Below, in pieces: positions 25,117 through 34,790 of a stretch of DNA of 64,000 nucleotides (position 1 is its first letter; every line of letters starts with the position of its first letter). The position numbers and the translations under genes were made by a program. The stretch comes from Bacillota bacterium (GTDB lineage Bacteria; Bacillota; Negativicutes; Sporomusales; UBA7701). The stretch lies in assembly GCA_023415775.1 (NCBI GenBank), contig JAEZJM010000023.1, positions 1-64,000 of the forward strand. The letters are read 5' to 3'. The notes beneath the pieces were generated by a model, which had not been told where the DNA came from, ran no database searches, and was given only the letters and a program-made list of their open reading frames with translations.

Positions 25117-25698
25117 TTATTTCGTGCCGGTGGGGAAAAATTCCTCCCCCCAGCCCGGCAGGGCAAACCGTTCGATCGGCGTGTAGACCCGCCGGCGGTC
25201 GATCTCCTCGCTGAGGATAAGGGCAAATTCGCGCACTGTGAAAGGCGTGCCGTCGACCTGGTAAGCGCCCCAGGGCGGCGCGCCCGGCAGGGGCACGACA
25301 TCCTGGGCGAGGGTGATGTGCGGACGCCACGCCCGCTGCTCCGGCGGGAACCCGCACCCGGCCAGAGCCTGCTCAACCCTGCCCTGCAGCGCCGCGAGCG
25401 CCGCCGTATCGCCGCCCACATCCACCCACACCGTCCGCACCGGCACGCCGCCGCCGAACTGGCCCAGACGGCCGAGGCCGATGGCGAACGGACCGCCGGC
25501 CGAAGCAGCCGCGGCCAGTTGCCGTCCGAGCAGCGGCACATCGGCCGTCGGCACCTCGCCGAGAAACTTCAGCGTAATGTGGAAATTCTCGCGGCGCTTG
25601 AACCGTCCCCGTTGGCTGCTGCCGCGCAGCTTCGCCTGGACGGCCTCCAGGGCGGCGATGATTTCTTCCGGGAACTCGATGCCGACGAACAGGCGCAT
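25117..25698 (-). CDS. thpR: RNA 2',3'-cyclic phosphodiesterase
   Basis: The 193-residue 2H-phosphoesterase has the two catalytic HxTL motifs, HITLKF near residue 40 and HITLAQ near residue 126. It starts with MRLFVGIEFP. It opens 2',3'-cyclic phosphate RNA ends to 2'-phosphate. The start ATG has GGAGG upstream. It ends 68 bases before trmK on the same strand and may be cotranscribed with it. Confidence 0.92.
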   Translation of the reverse strand: MRLFVGIEFPEEIIAALEAVQAKLRGSSQRGRFKRRENFHITLKFLGEVPTADVPLLGRQLAAAASAGGPFAIGLGRLGQFGGGVPVRTVWVDVGGDTAALAALQGRVEQALAGCGFPPEQRAWRPHITLAQDVVPLPGAPPWGAYQVDGTPFTVREFALILSEEIDRRRVYTPIERFALPGWGEEFFPTGTK

Positions 25699-25770
25699 GG
25701 TTCTCCTCCAATGCTTTAATGCTTACTTGTTTGACGCATGGCAATGTTTTTCCTATTATTCCCGTAAATT

Positions 25771-25796
25771 AAAAAGCGCAGCATTGCTGCTGCGCC
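25771..25796 (-). terminator. Terminator of the tRNA cluster
   Basis: GCGCAGCA and TGCTGCGC pair around a short loop, followed on the minus strand by TTTTT. It lies just after the tRNA-Glu gene. Confidence 0.75.
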
Positions 25797-25807
25797 TTTC
25801 CCCTTTG

Positions 25808-25882
25808 TGGTGACCCGTAGGGGATTCGAACCCCTGATACCGCCGTGAAAGGGCGGTGTCTTAACCGCTTGACCAACGGGCC
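25808..25882 (-). tRNA. tRNA-Glu (UUC)
   Basis: A cloverleaf folds on the minus strand with anticodon stem CCGCC/GGCGG and loop CTTTCAC (anticodon TTC). The T-arm is GGGGTTCGAATCCCC, the acceptor stem is GGCCCGT/ACGGGTC, and the CCA end is encoded. Confidence 0.96.
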
Positions 25883-25897
25883 GGATAATAGTAAGAT

Positions 25898-25972
25898 TGG
25901 TGGGCCCACCTGGGATCGAACCAGGGACCGGCCGGTTATGAGCCGGCTGCTCTACCGCTGAGCTATAGGCCC
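25898..25972 (-). tRNA. tRNA with CAU anticodon, probably tRNA-Ile2
   Basis: The cloverleaf has acceptor stem GGGCCTA/TGGGCCC, anticodon loop CTCATAA (anticodon CAT) and encoded CCA. The CGGCTCATAACCG arm and the body resemble lysidine-modified tRNA-Ile2 of Firmicutes more than the elongator tRNA-Met with TTCATAC. The Met assignment cannot be excluded without a model search. Confidence 0.9.
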
Positions 25973-26026
25973 CGAAAGATATATAAAACAGGTTTTCCGA
26001 AGAAGACCTGTCTTAGCAATCGAAAG

Positions 26027-26101
26027 TGGCTCCTCGAGTAGGACTCGAACCTACAACCCCGCGGTTAACAGCCGCGTGCTCTACCATTGAGCTATCGAGG
26101 A
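26027..26101 (-). tRNA. tRNA-Asn (GUU)
   Basis: The cloverleaf has acceptor stem TCCTCGA/TCGAGGA, discriminator G, anticodon loop CTGTTAA (anticodon GTT), T-arm GTAGGTTCGAGTCCTAC and encoded CCA. Confidence 0.96.
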
Positions 26102-26216
26102 ATGTGCACTGACAAAATATATTATAAGACAGGGCACCCCAGCCGTCAAGGCTTTAGGGACAATCTATTTTAGTAATTAATGGGGGGCGGCCATAAAGCC
26201 GCCCCCCTGCTTGATC

Positions 26217-27317
<1,101 letters not shown>

Positions 27318-27365
27318 TCTACTCCCCTCCTCCCTTGGCATTCCCCGGATAAGGCTATGCGTGTG

Positions 27366-29165
27366 TCATGAATGGTGCAATTTGCTAATTTCATCTTTTA
27401 TTCGCTGACTTTCGGCTAATTCCTGCCGATAGTTGCTTTCGTCCCCCAAACGTAGAAATTCCTCGGCCCGCAGACTATGAACCATGATCAGGGGCTCCAG
27501 GCGGGCTACCCTTATGATCCTGATACAATCGTCGACAACGCGGGAAATGTCGCTGAGCTGTATCTCCATTACCATAATATTCGACAACTCGGTGGCTGCC
27601 GCCTCCGGCAGACTGATGACCAGGCTGTCGGCGGCGGGACTTTTTCCCATATTATACGCAGTAAACAACGAATTGATTATCGTTTTCCTCTCTCCGCCCT
27701 GAATATCTTCGCTATTCAGCTCCGCCTGAACGTAAGGTATGACGGAACCGTCCTCCAGCATCAGGCGGATGAGCTGCCGCTCGGCCGCCACCGTCTTCGG
27801 CGCCAGTTTCTGCGACAGGCTGAACACGTTACTATTCTGCCCGCGGTTGGCAGCTTTATCCTTTTGCTGAATCTTGCGTATCTCCCGCCGGATATCATCC
27901 TCGTGGATGCCGAGCTTCTGGGACAGCATCCTGATATGCTCGTTGACTTCCGCCAGATCGGGAGCCTCGGCCAGCGCAGGGAGGGCCTGGGCGAGAACGC
28001 CCATCTTGCCTGAGGCGTCGGAGTAGTCGTTCGCCTGCAGCGCCTGGCTGACCTGATAAGCGAGCAGCGCGGGCGCCTGGTCCATAAGGGCGCGGAAGGC
28101 GTCGGCGCCGTGCTTTCTGATAAACTCGTCAGGATCCTTGCCGTCCGGCAGAACGATGACCCTCACTGCGAGCCCCAGCGCCCGCACAGTCGCCAGCGCC
28201 CGTAGTGTGGCGTTCTGGCCGGCGGCGTCGCTGTCATAAGCGAAATAAATCTCGCTGGCGTTGCGCGCCAGTTGCCGCGCCTGCTCGGACGTGAACGACG
28301 TGCCGAGCGACGCGACGGCGTTCTTGATGCCGCTGGCATGGAGCGCGATCAGATCCATGTACCCCTCGACGACAATCGCCCTGCCGGCCTGCTTAATGGC
28401 CTGATAGGCGAGGTCAAAACCGTACAGGACGTAGCGCTTGTTAAAGACAGGCGTCTCGGACGTGTTGAGATATTTGGGCTGGCTGCCGTCCATAACCCGG
28501 CCGCCGAAGCCGATCACCCGGCCCCGCGCGTCGGCGATCGGAAACATGATCCGGTCGCGGAAACGGTCGTAAACGCCGTCGCCGCCCGTCCGCGTCACCG
28601 CCAGGCCGGCCTTCGCCAGCGTTTCGGCGGTAAAACCGCGGCCGGTCAGAGCGACCGTCAACTTATCCCACGCCTTGGGGGCAAAGCCCAGCCGGAAAGC
28701 GGCGATCATCTCATCGTCTATCCCCCGGGCCTTGAGATATTCCCTGGCCGCCTTGCCATAACCGGTATTGGTGAGACAGGAATGGAAAAAATCGCTCGCC
28801 GTGGCGTTGGCCTTCAGCAGGCCGGCCATCTCCCGCTCCACCTGCCGCTCGTGCTCGGTCTTTTCCTTCTCCGGCACAGGCACGTTCATCTTCGCCGCCA
28901 ATTTCTTGACCGCTTCCATGAAAGTCAGGTTCTCCAGCTTCATAATGAAGTTGAAAACATTGCCGCCCGTCTGGCACCCGAAGCAATAAAAAAAACCTTT
29001 GTCGGGCGTCACGGAAAAGGACGGTGTTTTTTCATGGTGGAACGGGCAGCAGCCCCAGTAGTTCTTCCCCCGTTTTTTCAGCGGTACGTATTCGGAGATG
29101 ACACCGACTATATCGCTCTGGGAGCGCAGCCTGTCGATAAAATCGTCGAAAACAGCATCTTTCAT
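27366..29165 (-). CDS. dnaG: DNA primase
   Basis: The 599-residue primase has the CHC2 zinc finger (CPFHHEKTPSF, then YCFGCQTGG), the catalytic RNA polymerase domain and the Toprim motifs (VVEGYMD, AYDSDAAGQ). A C-terminal helicase-binding domain completes it. It makes RNA primers at the replication fork. It precedes rpoD by 48 bases on the same strand, so the two form the usual dnaG-rpoD operon. The start ATG lies after AGGTT, a weak site. Confidence 0.96.
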   Translation of the reverse strand: MKDAVFDDFIDRLRSQSDIVGVISEYVPLKKRGKNYWGCCPFHHEKTPSFSVTPDKGFFYCFGCQTGGNVFNFIMKLENLTFMEAVKKLAAKMNVPVPEKEKTEHERQVEREMAGLLKANATASDFFHSCLTNTGYGKAAREYLKARGIDDEMIAAFRLGFAPKAWDKLTVALTGRGFTAETLAKAGLAVTRTGGDGVYDRFRDRIMFPIADARGRVIGFGGRVMDGSQPKYLNTSETPVFNKRYVLYGFDLAYQAIKQAGRAIVVEGYMDLIALHASGIKNAVASLGTSFTSEQARQLARNASEIYFAYDSDAAGQNATLRALATVRALGLAVRVIVLPDGKDPDEFIRKHGADAFRALMDQAPALLAYQVSQALQANDYSDASGKMGVLAQALPALAEAPDLAEVNEHIRMLSQKLGIHEDDIRREIRKIQQKDKAANRGQNSNVFSLSQKLAPKTVAAERQLIRLMLEDGSVIPYVQAELNSEDIQGGERKTIINSLFTAYNMGKSPAADSLVISLPEAAATELSNIMVMEIQLSDISRVVDDCIRIIRVARLEPLIMVHSLRAEEFLRLGDESNYRQELAESQRIKDEISKLHHS

Positions 29166-29226
29166 ATAACCTCACCTTAGCGCCCATGAACAATATAGTG
29201 ATCGTGACCAGGCTGATGCGGAGACC

Positions 29227-29255
29227 TATAATCTTTTTGCATTATTACTATTCAA
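29227..29255 (-). promoter_or_regulatory. Possible promoter of dnaG-rpoD
   Basis: On the minus strand TTGAAT, a 17-base spacer and ATTATA lie about 60-90 bases before the dnaG start, fitting a housekeeping promoter. This is a pattern match by eye only. Confidence 0.4.
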
Positions 29256-29311
29256 GGCAAAGGAGAAATATCCTCTTTTCCCCCTTGACAAAGGCAAGAT
29301 ATTTTGCTAAG

Positions 29312-29340
29312 CAAAAAAAGACCGGAGCCTAAGCTCCGTT
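29312..29340 (-). terminator. Terminator before dnaG
   Basis: CGGAGC pairs with GCTCCG, followed on the minus strand by GTCTTTTTTT. It ends the transcript of the HD hydrolase and zinc-binding protein genes. Confidence 0.8.
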
Positions 29341-29354
29341 ACACTGCCGATATA

Positions 29355-29714
29355 TCAACGGCCGTCCTTCTTGCCCGGCGACGCCATAATCACCGAATCC
29401 GCGATCAACTGGCTGCCCGGCCAGGGCACATGGCGGAAAATCTCGTCCTTAGACGTTTCGTCGCGGTAAGTCTTGTCGCTGAGCATCTTGCGATAGTGGA
29501 TGTACGCCCCCCGGCGGCCGCACTCCGGACAGAAGGTGTTGTCGGCCCGGTGGCGGTTGGCCTTCCAGGAAAACAGGTTGAAGTGCAGGCCACAGTGCTG
29601 GCAGATGAACCCGTTGACAAAAACCCCTTCCCGCTGGCTCTCGCTTATCCCGGCGGGCGGATTCTTAAGCACGGTCGTCTGCTCGGACTGGTCGCGCTGA
29701 TCATCGGTTTTCAT
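29355..29714 (-). CDS. Hypothetical zinc-ribbon protein
   Basis: The 119-residue protein has two Cys pairs, CQHCG and CPECG, about 25 residues apart, around LHFNLFSWKANRHRADNTF. This is consistent with one small zinc ribbon. Polar N- and C-termini look disordered. I do not recognise a named family. It follows the HD hydrolase gene by 18 bases, with a Lys/Gly-coding GGAGGAAG start site, and ends at a terminator, so the two form a short operon. Confidence 0.65.
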   Translation of the reverse strand: MKTDDQRDQSEQTTVLKNPPAGISESQREGVFVNGFICQHCGLHFNLFSWKANRHRADNTFCPECGRRGAYIHYRKMLSDKTYRDETSKDEIFRHVPWPGSQLIADSVIMASPGKKDGR

Positions 29715-29732
29715 CTTTTTCTTCCTCCTTTT

Positions 29733-30338
29733 TTATGTCCCCGGAATCTTCTTTGCCAGTCGTTCGCAATCGGCCACCAACCCGGGCAGCACGTTGGCGA
29801 TAAAATACCGGACGCTGACCAGGTGGCTCTCTTTCAGTTTCTTGAGGATGGCGTGGTACTTTTCCTCGAATAGCCCGATATTGTTAAGCTTGACCTCGAA
29901 GATGCACTCCATCAGCGCGTCGATATTGTCGGCGGCCCGCAGGATCTGACCCTCCAGGCTGTCATCCTTGCCGTCGAACAGCAGGTCGCGGTACAGCGTA
30001 CGGTAAGGCTGCTCCATCTCGGCGAAAAGAGTCTCCTCCGCCAGTTCTTTCTCGATAATCGTGAGGGCGGCCGAAAGCTCGGGATTCTTGTATTTCGTCG
30101 TGCTGAGAATATCGCCGGTTATCGACTCGATGACATCGTGATTGATGAGCTTGCGGAACAGCCGGCCCCAGTCGACCGTGCCGCCGTTCTCCTCCTCGAT
30201 CAGCGCCAGCATCTGACCGATCTGGGCGACGAGGAAGGAATGCTCGCTCACCGTCGTCCGCTGATGCATGAATTCGGTCGCCCACCGGCCCATATTGTTG
30301 AGCTTGCGCACAAAGACGAGGTAATTATGAAGCCCCAC
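29733..30338 (-). CDS. HD-domain phosphohydrolase, YfbR-like
   Basis: The 201-residue protein has HQRTTVSEHSFLVAQ, then LINHDVIESITGDI and a distal Asp in RAADNIDALMEC. These supply the H..HD..D metal ligands of HD hydrolases of the YfbR type. YfbR removes phosphate from deoxynucleoside monophosphates. That activity is likely here but the match is general. It is divergent from the LptA-like gene. Confidence 0.75.
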   Translation of the reverse strand: MGLHNYLVFVRKLNNMGRWATEFMHQRTTVSEHSFLVAQIGQMLALIEEENGGTVDWGRLFRKLINHDVIESITGDILSTTKYKNPELSAALTIIEKELAEETLFAEMEQPYRTLYRDLLFDGKDDSLEGQILRAADNIDALMECIFEVKLNNIGLFEEKYHAILKKLKESHLVSVRYFIANVLPGLVADCERLAKKIPGT

Positions 30339-30475
30339 GGCCTAACCCCCCATTCGATTCCCGGCGATAAAAGTTTATTGTACCGCTATCAAACAACGCA
30401 GGGCGCTTACATATATTTACAATATCATTTTTGGAGCGCCACTGCTATAATTTTATATAGAAAGGCGGGTTAACA

Positions 30476-30982
30476 ATGAAACAAAAAACACTGCTCGTCA
30501 CCCTCCTGGCCCTTTTCCTGCTCACCGGCATAGCCTGCGCCGCTCCGGCGAAACCGGTCATCAAAGCCGATAAAACCTATTTCGACATAAACACGGGCCT
30601 TTATGTCCTCAAGGGCAACGTCTACATAGAAGTCAAGGACCGGATCATCACCGCCGGCATGGCCAGGGTCAGCGTGGCCTCGCTTGAGGTCTGGGGCACC
30701 GGAGGCATAACCGTCACCCAGGGAGACATCTGCTTCACCGGCAACGACGTCTACGTATTCGGCATGCAGGACCGGGCCAAGATCGACGGCGGCGTCACCT
30801 TCAAACGCACCGGCCTGTCCATAACCGCCGACCGGGTCGATTTCAACTGGAACAGCAAACTCGGCGTTTTCAGCGGCAACGTGAGAGTAACCCAGAACGA
30901 CACCACCTGGACCGCCGATAGAGTGACCTACAACGTCGAAACCAACGAAATCGTCCGGCCAACCATCCCAATAGCGGGGTGA
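30476..30982 (+). CDS. LptA/OstA-like outer membrane biogenesis protein
   Basis: The 168-residue protein has a clear signal peptide (about residues 1-22) and an OstA-like N domain built of repeated beta strands. Recurring ITAGMARV, ITADRVDFN and WTADRVTYN units are the stacked strands seen in LptA, which bridges lipopolysaccharide from the inner to the outer membrane. Its presence argues for a diderm cell. Most lpt genes are clustered elsewhere, so this may be a stand-alone paralogue. The start ATG is at the first Met after AAAGGCGGG. Confidence 0.78.
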   Translation: MKQKTLLVTLLALFLLTGIACAAPAKPVIKADKTYFDINTGLYVLKGNVYIEVKDRIITAGMARVSVASLEVWGTGGITVTQGDICFTGNDVYVFGMQDRAKIDGGVTFKRTGLSITADRVDFNWNSKLGVFSGNVRVTQNDTTWTADRVTYNVETNEIVRPTIPIAG

Positions 30983-31007
30983 GCCGGCGAATAAAACCGG
31001 ATTATAT

Positions 31008-31035
31008 AAACCCCCGGCCGACGCCGGGGGTTTTT
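31008..31035 (+). terminator. Terminator after the LptA-like gene
   Basis: ACCCCCGGC pairs with GCCGGGGGT and is followed by TTTTT on the plus strand. Confidence 0.85.
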
Positions 31036-31060
31036 CGCTGCCTATTTCCGGCCCCCGGTC

Positions 31061-31618
31061 TTAAAACAGCATAACCCCCAGGATATGGCCGGCGGGGATG
31101 CTGCCGATAAAGCGGCTGTCGCTGGAATTGTTGCGGTTGTCGCCCATCACGAAAACATGTCCTGCCGGCACCGTCACCTTGCCGGGCGAAGAATAGCGCA
31201 TCGGCTCCTTGACGTAAGCTTCGGTCAGCGGCTTTCCGTTGCGGTAAACCTTGCCGTCCCCGAATTCAAGCACATCGCCCGGCAGGCCGATCACCCGCTT
31301 CACCCAGATATGGTTGGCGGGGACGCCGCCCTTGACGAGCGTCACCACGTTGCTCACCGGCTCGGCCAGATCGTCGGCGAACCTGCGGGTGCGGTCGACA
31401 CGGCTGTCGATAACCACGATATCGCCGTAACCGGGCAGCTTGCCCAAAGTATGGGCCACCTTGGAAAGATAGATCCGCTGGCCCTCGTGGAAGGTCGGCT
31501 CCATCGACTGCCCCATTACCTTGGTCGGCTGAAAAGCGAAAATATTGATAACCAAAGCGATGGCGGCCGCGAGGACGAAAGCTTGCAGCCATTCGCCAGT
31601 TTCACGCACGATACTCAT
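31061..31618 (-). CDS. lepB: Signal peptidase I
   Basis: The 185-residue protein has one N-terminal membrane anchor, the catalytic Ser motif MGQSMEPT (Ser38), the general-base Lys in HIWVKRVIGLPGD, and the C-terminal GDNRNNSSDSR. It removes signal peptides of exported proteins at the outer face of the membrane. It overlaps the PPDK regulator gene by 17 bases, suggesting cotranscription. Confidence 0.94.
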   Translation of the reverse strand: MSIVRETGEWLQAFVLAAAIALVINIFAFQPTKVMGQSMEPTFHEGQRIYLSKVAHTLGKLPGYGDIVVIDSRVDRTRRFADDLAEPVSNVVTLVKGGVPANHIWVKRVIGLPGDVLEFGDGKVYRNGKPLTEAYVKEPMRYSSPGKVTVPAGHVFVMGDNRNNSSDSRFIGSIPAGHILGVMLF

Positions 31619-32438
31619 TATGACCTCCCTTGGGGCCGCCTTTCTGGACGATTTCCAGGATCTTGTTGGCCGTCTCTTCGATAGCCTTGTTGGAAACGTC
31701 GATAATCGGGCATTGCAGCTTGCGCATCAGGCTTTTGGCGTGCTCAAGCTCTTCGGTGATACGGTCGATATTGGCATAGCTGGCATCCGAGCCCAGGCCC
31801 ATCGTCCGCAGGCGTTCGGCGCGGATCTCGTTGAGCTTGTAAGGGTTGATCACCAACCCCACGATGCGGTGGGCAGGCACCTGAAAAAGCTCCTGCGGCG
31901 GCGGCACCTCCGGCACCAGCGGCACATTGGCCACCTTGACCCGCTTGTGCGCCAGGTACATGCTCAGCGGCGTCTTGGAGGTCCGGGACACACCGATGAG
32001 GATTATATCCGCCTTGGGTATACCCCAGGGATTCTTGCCGTCGTCGTACTTGACGGCGAACTCCACCGCCTCCACCCGCCGGAAGTACTCCTGGTCGAGC
32101 TTATGCATCAGACCGGGCTTCAGTTTGGGCGTAAGCGAAGTCGCCTGCTGGACCGCCTGGATCATCGGCCCCATTATATCGATGGTATGGACGCCGTGCG
32201 CCTTCGCCAGCTCCACCACCGCCGCCCGCAGCTGGGGCGACACCAGTGTATGGCAGACGACGCTCCCTGTGGCGGCCGCAGCCTCGAGCACCTCCTCGAT
32301 CTGGCTCACGGAATTAATATAGGGCACGCGGACGATATCGAACAGGCCAAGGTCGAACTGGCTGGCAGTAGCGCGGGCCACCAGCTCGGCCGTTTCGCCT
32401 ATGGAATCCGAGAGTGCGTAGATTATCTCTCGTTGCAT
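31602..32438 (-). CDS. Pyruvate, phosphate dikinase regulatory protein
   Basis: The 278-residue protein has the DUF299-family start IIYALSDSIGETAE and a P-loop-like GVSRTSKTPLSMYLA. Family members are bifunctional kinase/pyrophosphorylases that use ADP to inactivate, and phosphate to reactivate, pyruvate phosphate dikinase or PEP synthase. In Firmicutes the gene is usually next to glyS, as here, although a palindromic repeat element separates the two. Confidence 0.93.
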   Translation of the reverse strand: MQREIIYALSDSIGETAELVARATASQFDLGLFDIVRVPYINSVSQIEEVLEAAAATGSVVCHTLVSPQLRAAVVELAKAHGVHTIDIMGPMIQAVQQATSLTPKLKPGLMHKLDQEYFRRVEAVEFAVKYDDGKNPWGIPKADIILIGVSRTSKTPLSMYLAHKRVKVANVPLVPEVPPPQELFQVPAHRIVGLVINPYKLNEIRAERLRTMGLGSDASYANIDRITEELEHAKSLMRKLQCPIIDVSNKAIEETANKILEIVQKGGPKGGHNEYRA

Positions 32439-32461
32439 CGGTCTCCCCCTTTTTCAAAGCA

Positions 32462-32633
32462 GGCCGTTGATAAGCCCCATCTGCGGTGTTGCACCTGCGG
32501 GCGCTTGCTAGCGTACGTTCGAGTACGCGGCCGGACGCCTGCGCCATCCATGGCGCGTCCGGCACTAGGCCCGTCCGGGGCCGTCGTCGGGCGCGTCCTC
32601 GGTGCGCCTTGCATCTGGGGCTTCTGAACGGCC
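32462..32633 (+). repeat. Dispersed palindromic element, copy 1 (with internal insertion)
   Basis: The ends GGCCGTTGATAAGCCCC and GGGGCTTCTGAACGGCC are inverted copies of each other. The centre has the family core GCTTGCTAGCGTACG plus about 50 extra bases that form their own hairpin (CCGGACGC with GCGTCCGG). It lies between the PPDK regulator and glyS. Confidence 0.85.
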
Positions 32634-32670
32634 TGGCACATTTCAAGAAATTACCGTTCGTTTGGGAGAC

Positions 32671-32713
32671 AAAAAGAAGCCCCCGAGTTATTATACCTTG
32701 TATCCTCGGGGGC
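32671..32713 (-). terminator. Terminator after glyS
   Basis: GCCCCCGAG pairs with CTCGGGGGC across a wide loop, and TTCTTTTT follows on the minus strand. Confidence 0.75.
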
Positions 32714-32725
32714 GTGCAAGCGGTG

Positions 32726-34789
32726 CTATGCGGCAACTATCTTACTGAGATCGGCGAATTTGGCGGTCAGCGCGGTGATGCCCTTCAGCAGGGCGAGCCG
32801 GTTGTTGCGGACAGCCGCATCGTCGACCATGACCATCACCTGGGTGAAGAAGGCGTCGATGGGGTCGGTCAACCCGGCCATCACCTTCAGCACGCCGGCG
32901 TAATCCCTGGCGACGGTCAGCGCGGCGATCTCCTTGCGGGCGCCCTCCAGGGCGGCGTACAGCTCCTTCTCGCCGTCGCTGGCGAACAGGGCCGGATCGA
33001 TAGCGCCCTCGCCCGCGTTCTTGGCCAGGTTGCCGGCCCGAGTAAGCGCCTGAACGGCCCGTTGCATGGCCTCTGTCGCGCCGCCCTCGGCGAGGGCTTT
33101 GGCCCGCAGCCAGGCGTCGTACACGTCATCGGTGTCGGTTGCCAGCACGGCGTCGACCATATCGTAGCGCACGCCTTCGTCAGCCAGCACGTTTTTCAGG
33201 CGCAGCCGGAAAAACTCGGCGATATCCGCGCTCAGCTTGGCGCGGCGTTCCTCGCCGGCGATAGCGAGCAGGTCCATGGCGGCGGCGGCCAGCTCCTTCA
33301 GCGAAACGTGGTAGCGGGCGCCGACCAGGATATTCACGATGCCCAGAGCCTGGCGGCGTAGGGCGTACGGGTCCTGGGAGCCGGTGGGGATGAGGCCGCG
33401 GCTGAACGTGGACACGATATTGTCCAGTTTGTCGGCGATGCTGACCATGCGGCCGGCCGGCGTCGCGGGGAGAGCATCCCCGGCGAACCGCGGCAGATAA
33501 TGCTCGAACACCGCCTCGGCCACCGCCGGCTCCTCGCCGTTCAGTTTTGCGTACTCGCGGCCCATCACGCCCTGCAGTTCGGTAAACTCGCACACCATAC
33601 CGGTGACAAGGTCGGCTTTGGCAAGATGGGCGCCGCGCTCGATCCTGGGCAGCTCCGCCTTCGGCAGGCCGGCCGCCTTGGCGATCCCGGCCGCCAGCTT
33701 CTGAAGGCGCACCGTCTTATCGTACATCGTTCCCAGGCCTTCCTGGAAAACGATCGTTTTGAGTTTTTCCACCCGGTCGGCCAGCGCCACCTTCTTATCC
33801 TCTTCGAAGAAGAAACGCGCGTCGGCCAGACGGGCTTTCAGCACCCGCTCGTTGCCGTGGCGGACGATGTCGATATGGTCCTGGCCGCCGTTGCGGACGG
33901 TGATGAACACCGGCAGCAGTCGGCCGTCGGCCGAGAAAACCGGGAAATAACGCTGATGCTCGCGCATCGGCGTGATGACCGCCTCAGCCGGCAGGGCGAG
34001 GTACTTCTCCTCGAACCGCCCGCACAGCGCGGTCGGATACTCCACCAGATAGGTAACCTCCTCCAGGAGATCCTCATCGATGACAGCCGTCCCGCCCTGC
34101 TGCACGGCAAGCTTCTCGACCTGTTCGCGGATTACCTGGCGGCGGAGATTCTGGTCTACCATGACGTGATTGTCTGTCATCTTGACGAAATACTCGTCGA
34201 CCGACGCCACCTTGACCGGACCCTTGCTCAGGAAGCGATGGCCGTGGCTGACATTGCCGGCGGTCACCTCGGCGAGGGTGAAGGGAACGATGTCGCGGCC
34301 GAAGAGAGCCACCAGCCAACGGACAGGGCGCGCAAACCTGATGTCGAGATCGCCCCAGCGCATGCTCTTGGGGAAGTTGATCGCGGTGACGATCTCCGGC
34401 AGCAGCTCCGGCAAAATGCCGGCGACCGGCTGGCCGGCCTCGTGGACGACGGCGAACACATACCCGTCTTTGACGACGAGGTCCTTAACATCCACGCCCT
34501 GGCCGCGGGCGAAACCCTGGGCCGCCTTGGTCGGCGCGCCGCTGTCGTCGAAAGCGATCTTCACGGCCGGGCCTTTATTCTCGCTATTGCGATCGGCCTG
34601 CTGCTCGGCCATCCCCCGCACCACCAGCACCAGGCGGCGGGGCGTGCCGAAAGTCTGCACCTCGCCGCACGCGATGCGGCGCTCGGCGAGCTTGGTCTTG
34701 GCTATATCGGCCAGCTGGGCGAGCACGGCCGGCATAAACTTGGCAGGGATCTCTTCGCTGCCGATCTCCAGGAGCAAATCCTTGGCCAT
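32726..34789 (-). CDS. glyS: Glycyl-tRNA synthetase beta subunit
   Basis: The 687-residue protein starts with KDLLLEIGSEEIPAKFM, has the PKSMRWGD and FARPVRWL segments of the family, an HD-like middle, and a C-terminal anticodon-binding DALR region (RNNRLALLKGI). It pairs with GlyQ as an alpha2beta2 enzyme to charge tRNA-Gly. It follows glyQ by a single base and shares its T-box control. Confidence 0.97.
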   Translation of the reverse strand: MAKDLLLEIGSEEIPAKFMPAVLAQLADIAKTKLAERRIACGEVQTFGTPRRLVLVVRGMAEQQADRNSENKGPAVKIAFDDSGAPTKAAQGFARGQGVDVKDLVVKDGYVFAVVHEAGQPVAGILPELLPEIVTAINFPKSMRWGDLDIRFARPVRWLVALFGRDIVPFTLAEVTAGNVSHGHRFLSKGPVKVASVDEYFVKMTDNHVMVDQNLRRQVIREQVEKLAVQQGGTAVIDEDLLEEVTYLVEYPTALCGRFEEKYLALPAEAVITPMREHQRYFPVFSADGRLLPVFITVRNGGQDHIDIVRHGNERVLKARLADARFFFEEDKKVALADRVEKLKTIVFQEGLGTMYDKTVRLQKLAAGIAKAAGLPKAELPRIERGAHLAKADLVTGMVCEFTELQGVMGREYAKLNGEEPAVAEAVFEHYLPRFAGDALPATPAGRMVSIADKLDNIVSTFSRGLIPTGSQDPYALRRQALGIVNILVGARYHVSLKELAAAAMDLLAIAGEERRAKLSADIAEFFRLRLKNVLADEGVRYDMVDAVLATDTDDVYDAWLRAKALAEGGATEAMQRAVQALTRAGNLAKNAGEGAIDPALFASDGEKELYAALEGARKEIAALTVARDYAGVLKVMAGLTDPIDAFFTQVMVMVDDAAVRNNRLALLKGITALTAKFADLSKIVAA

Positions 34790-34790
34790 G

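Noticed and set aside
29285..29313. Plus-strand TTGACA with a 17-base spacer and TAAGCA
   Set aside because: It points into a terminator and antisense to genes, and no plus-strand product follows.
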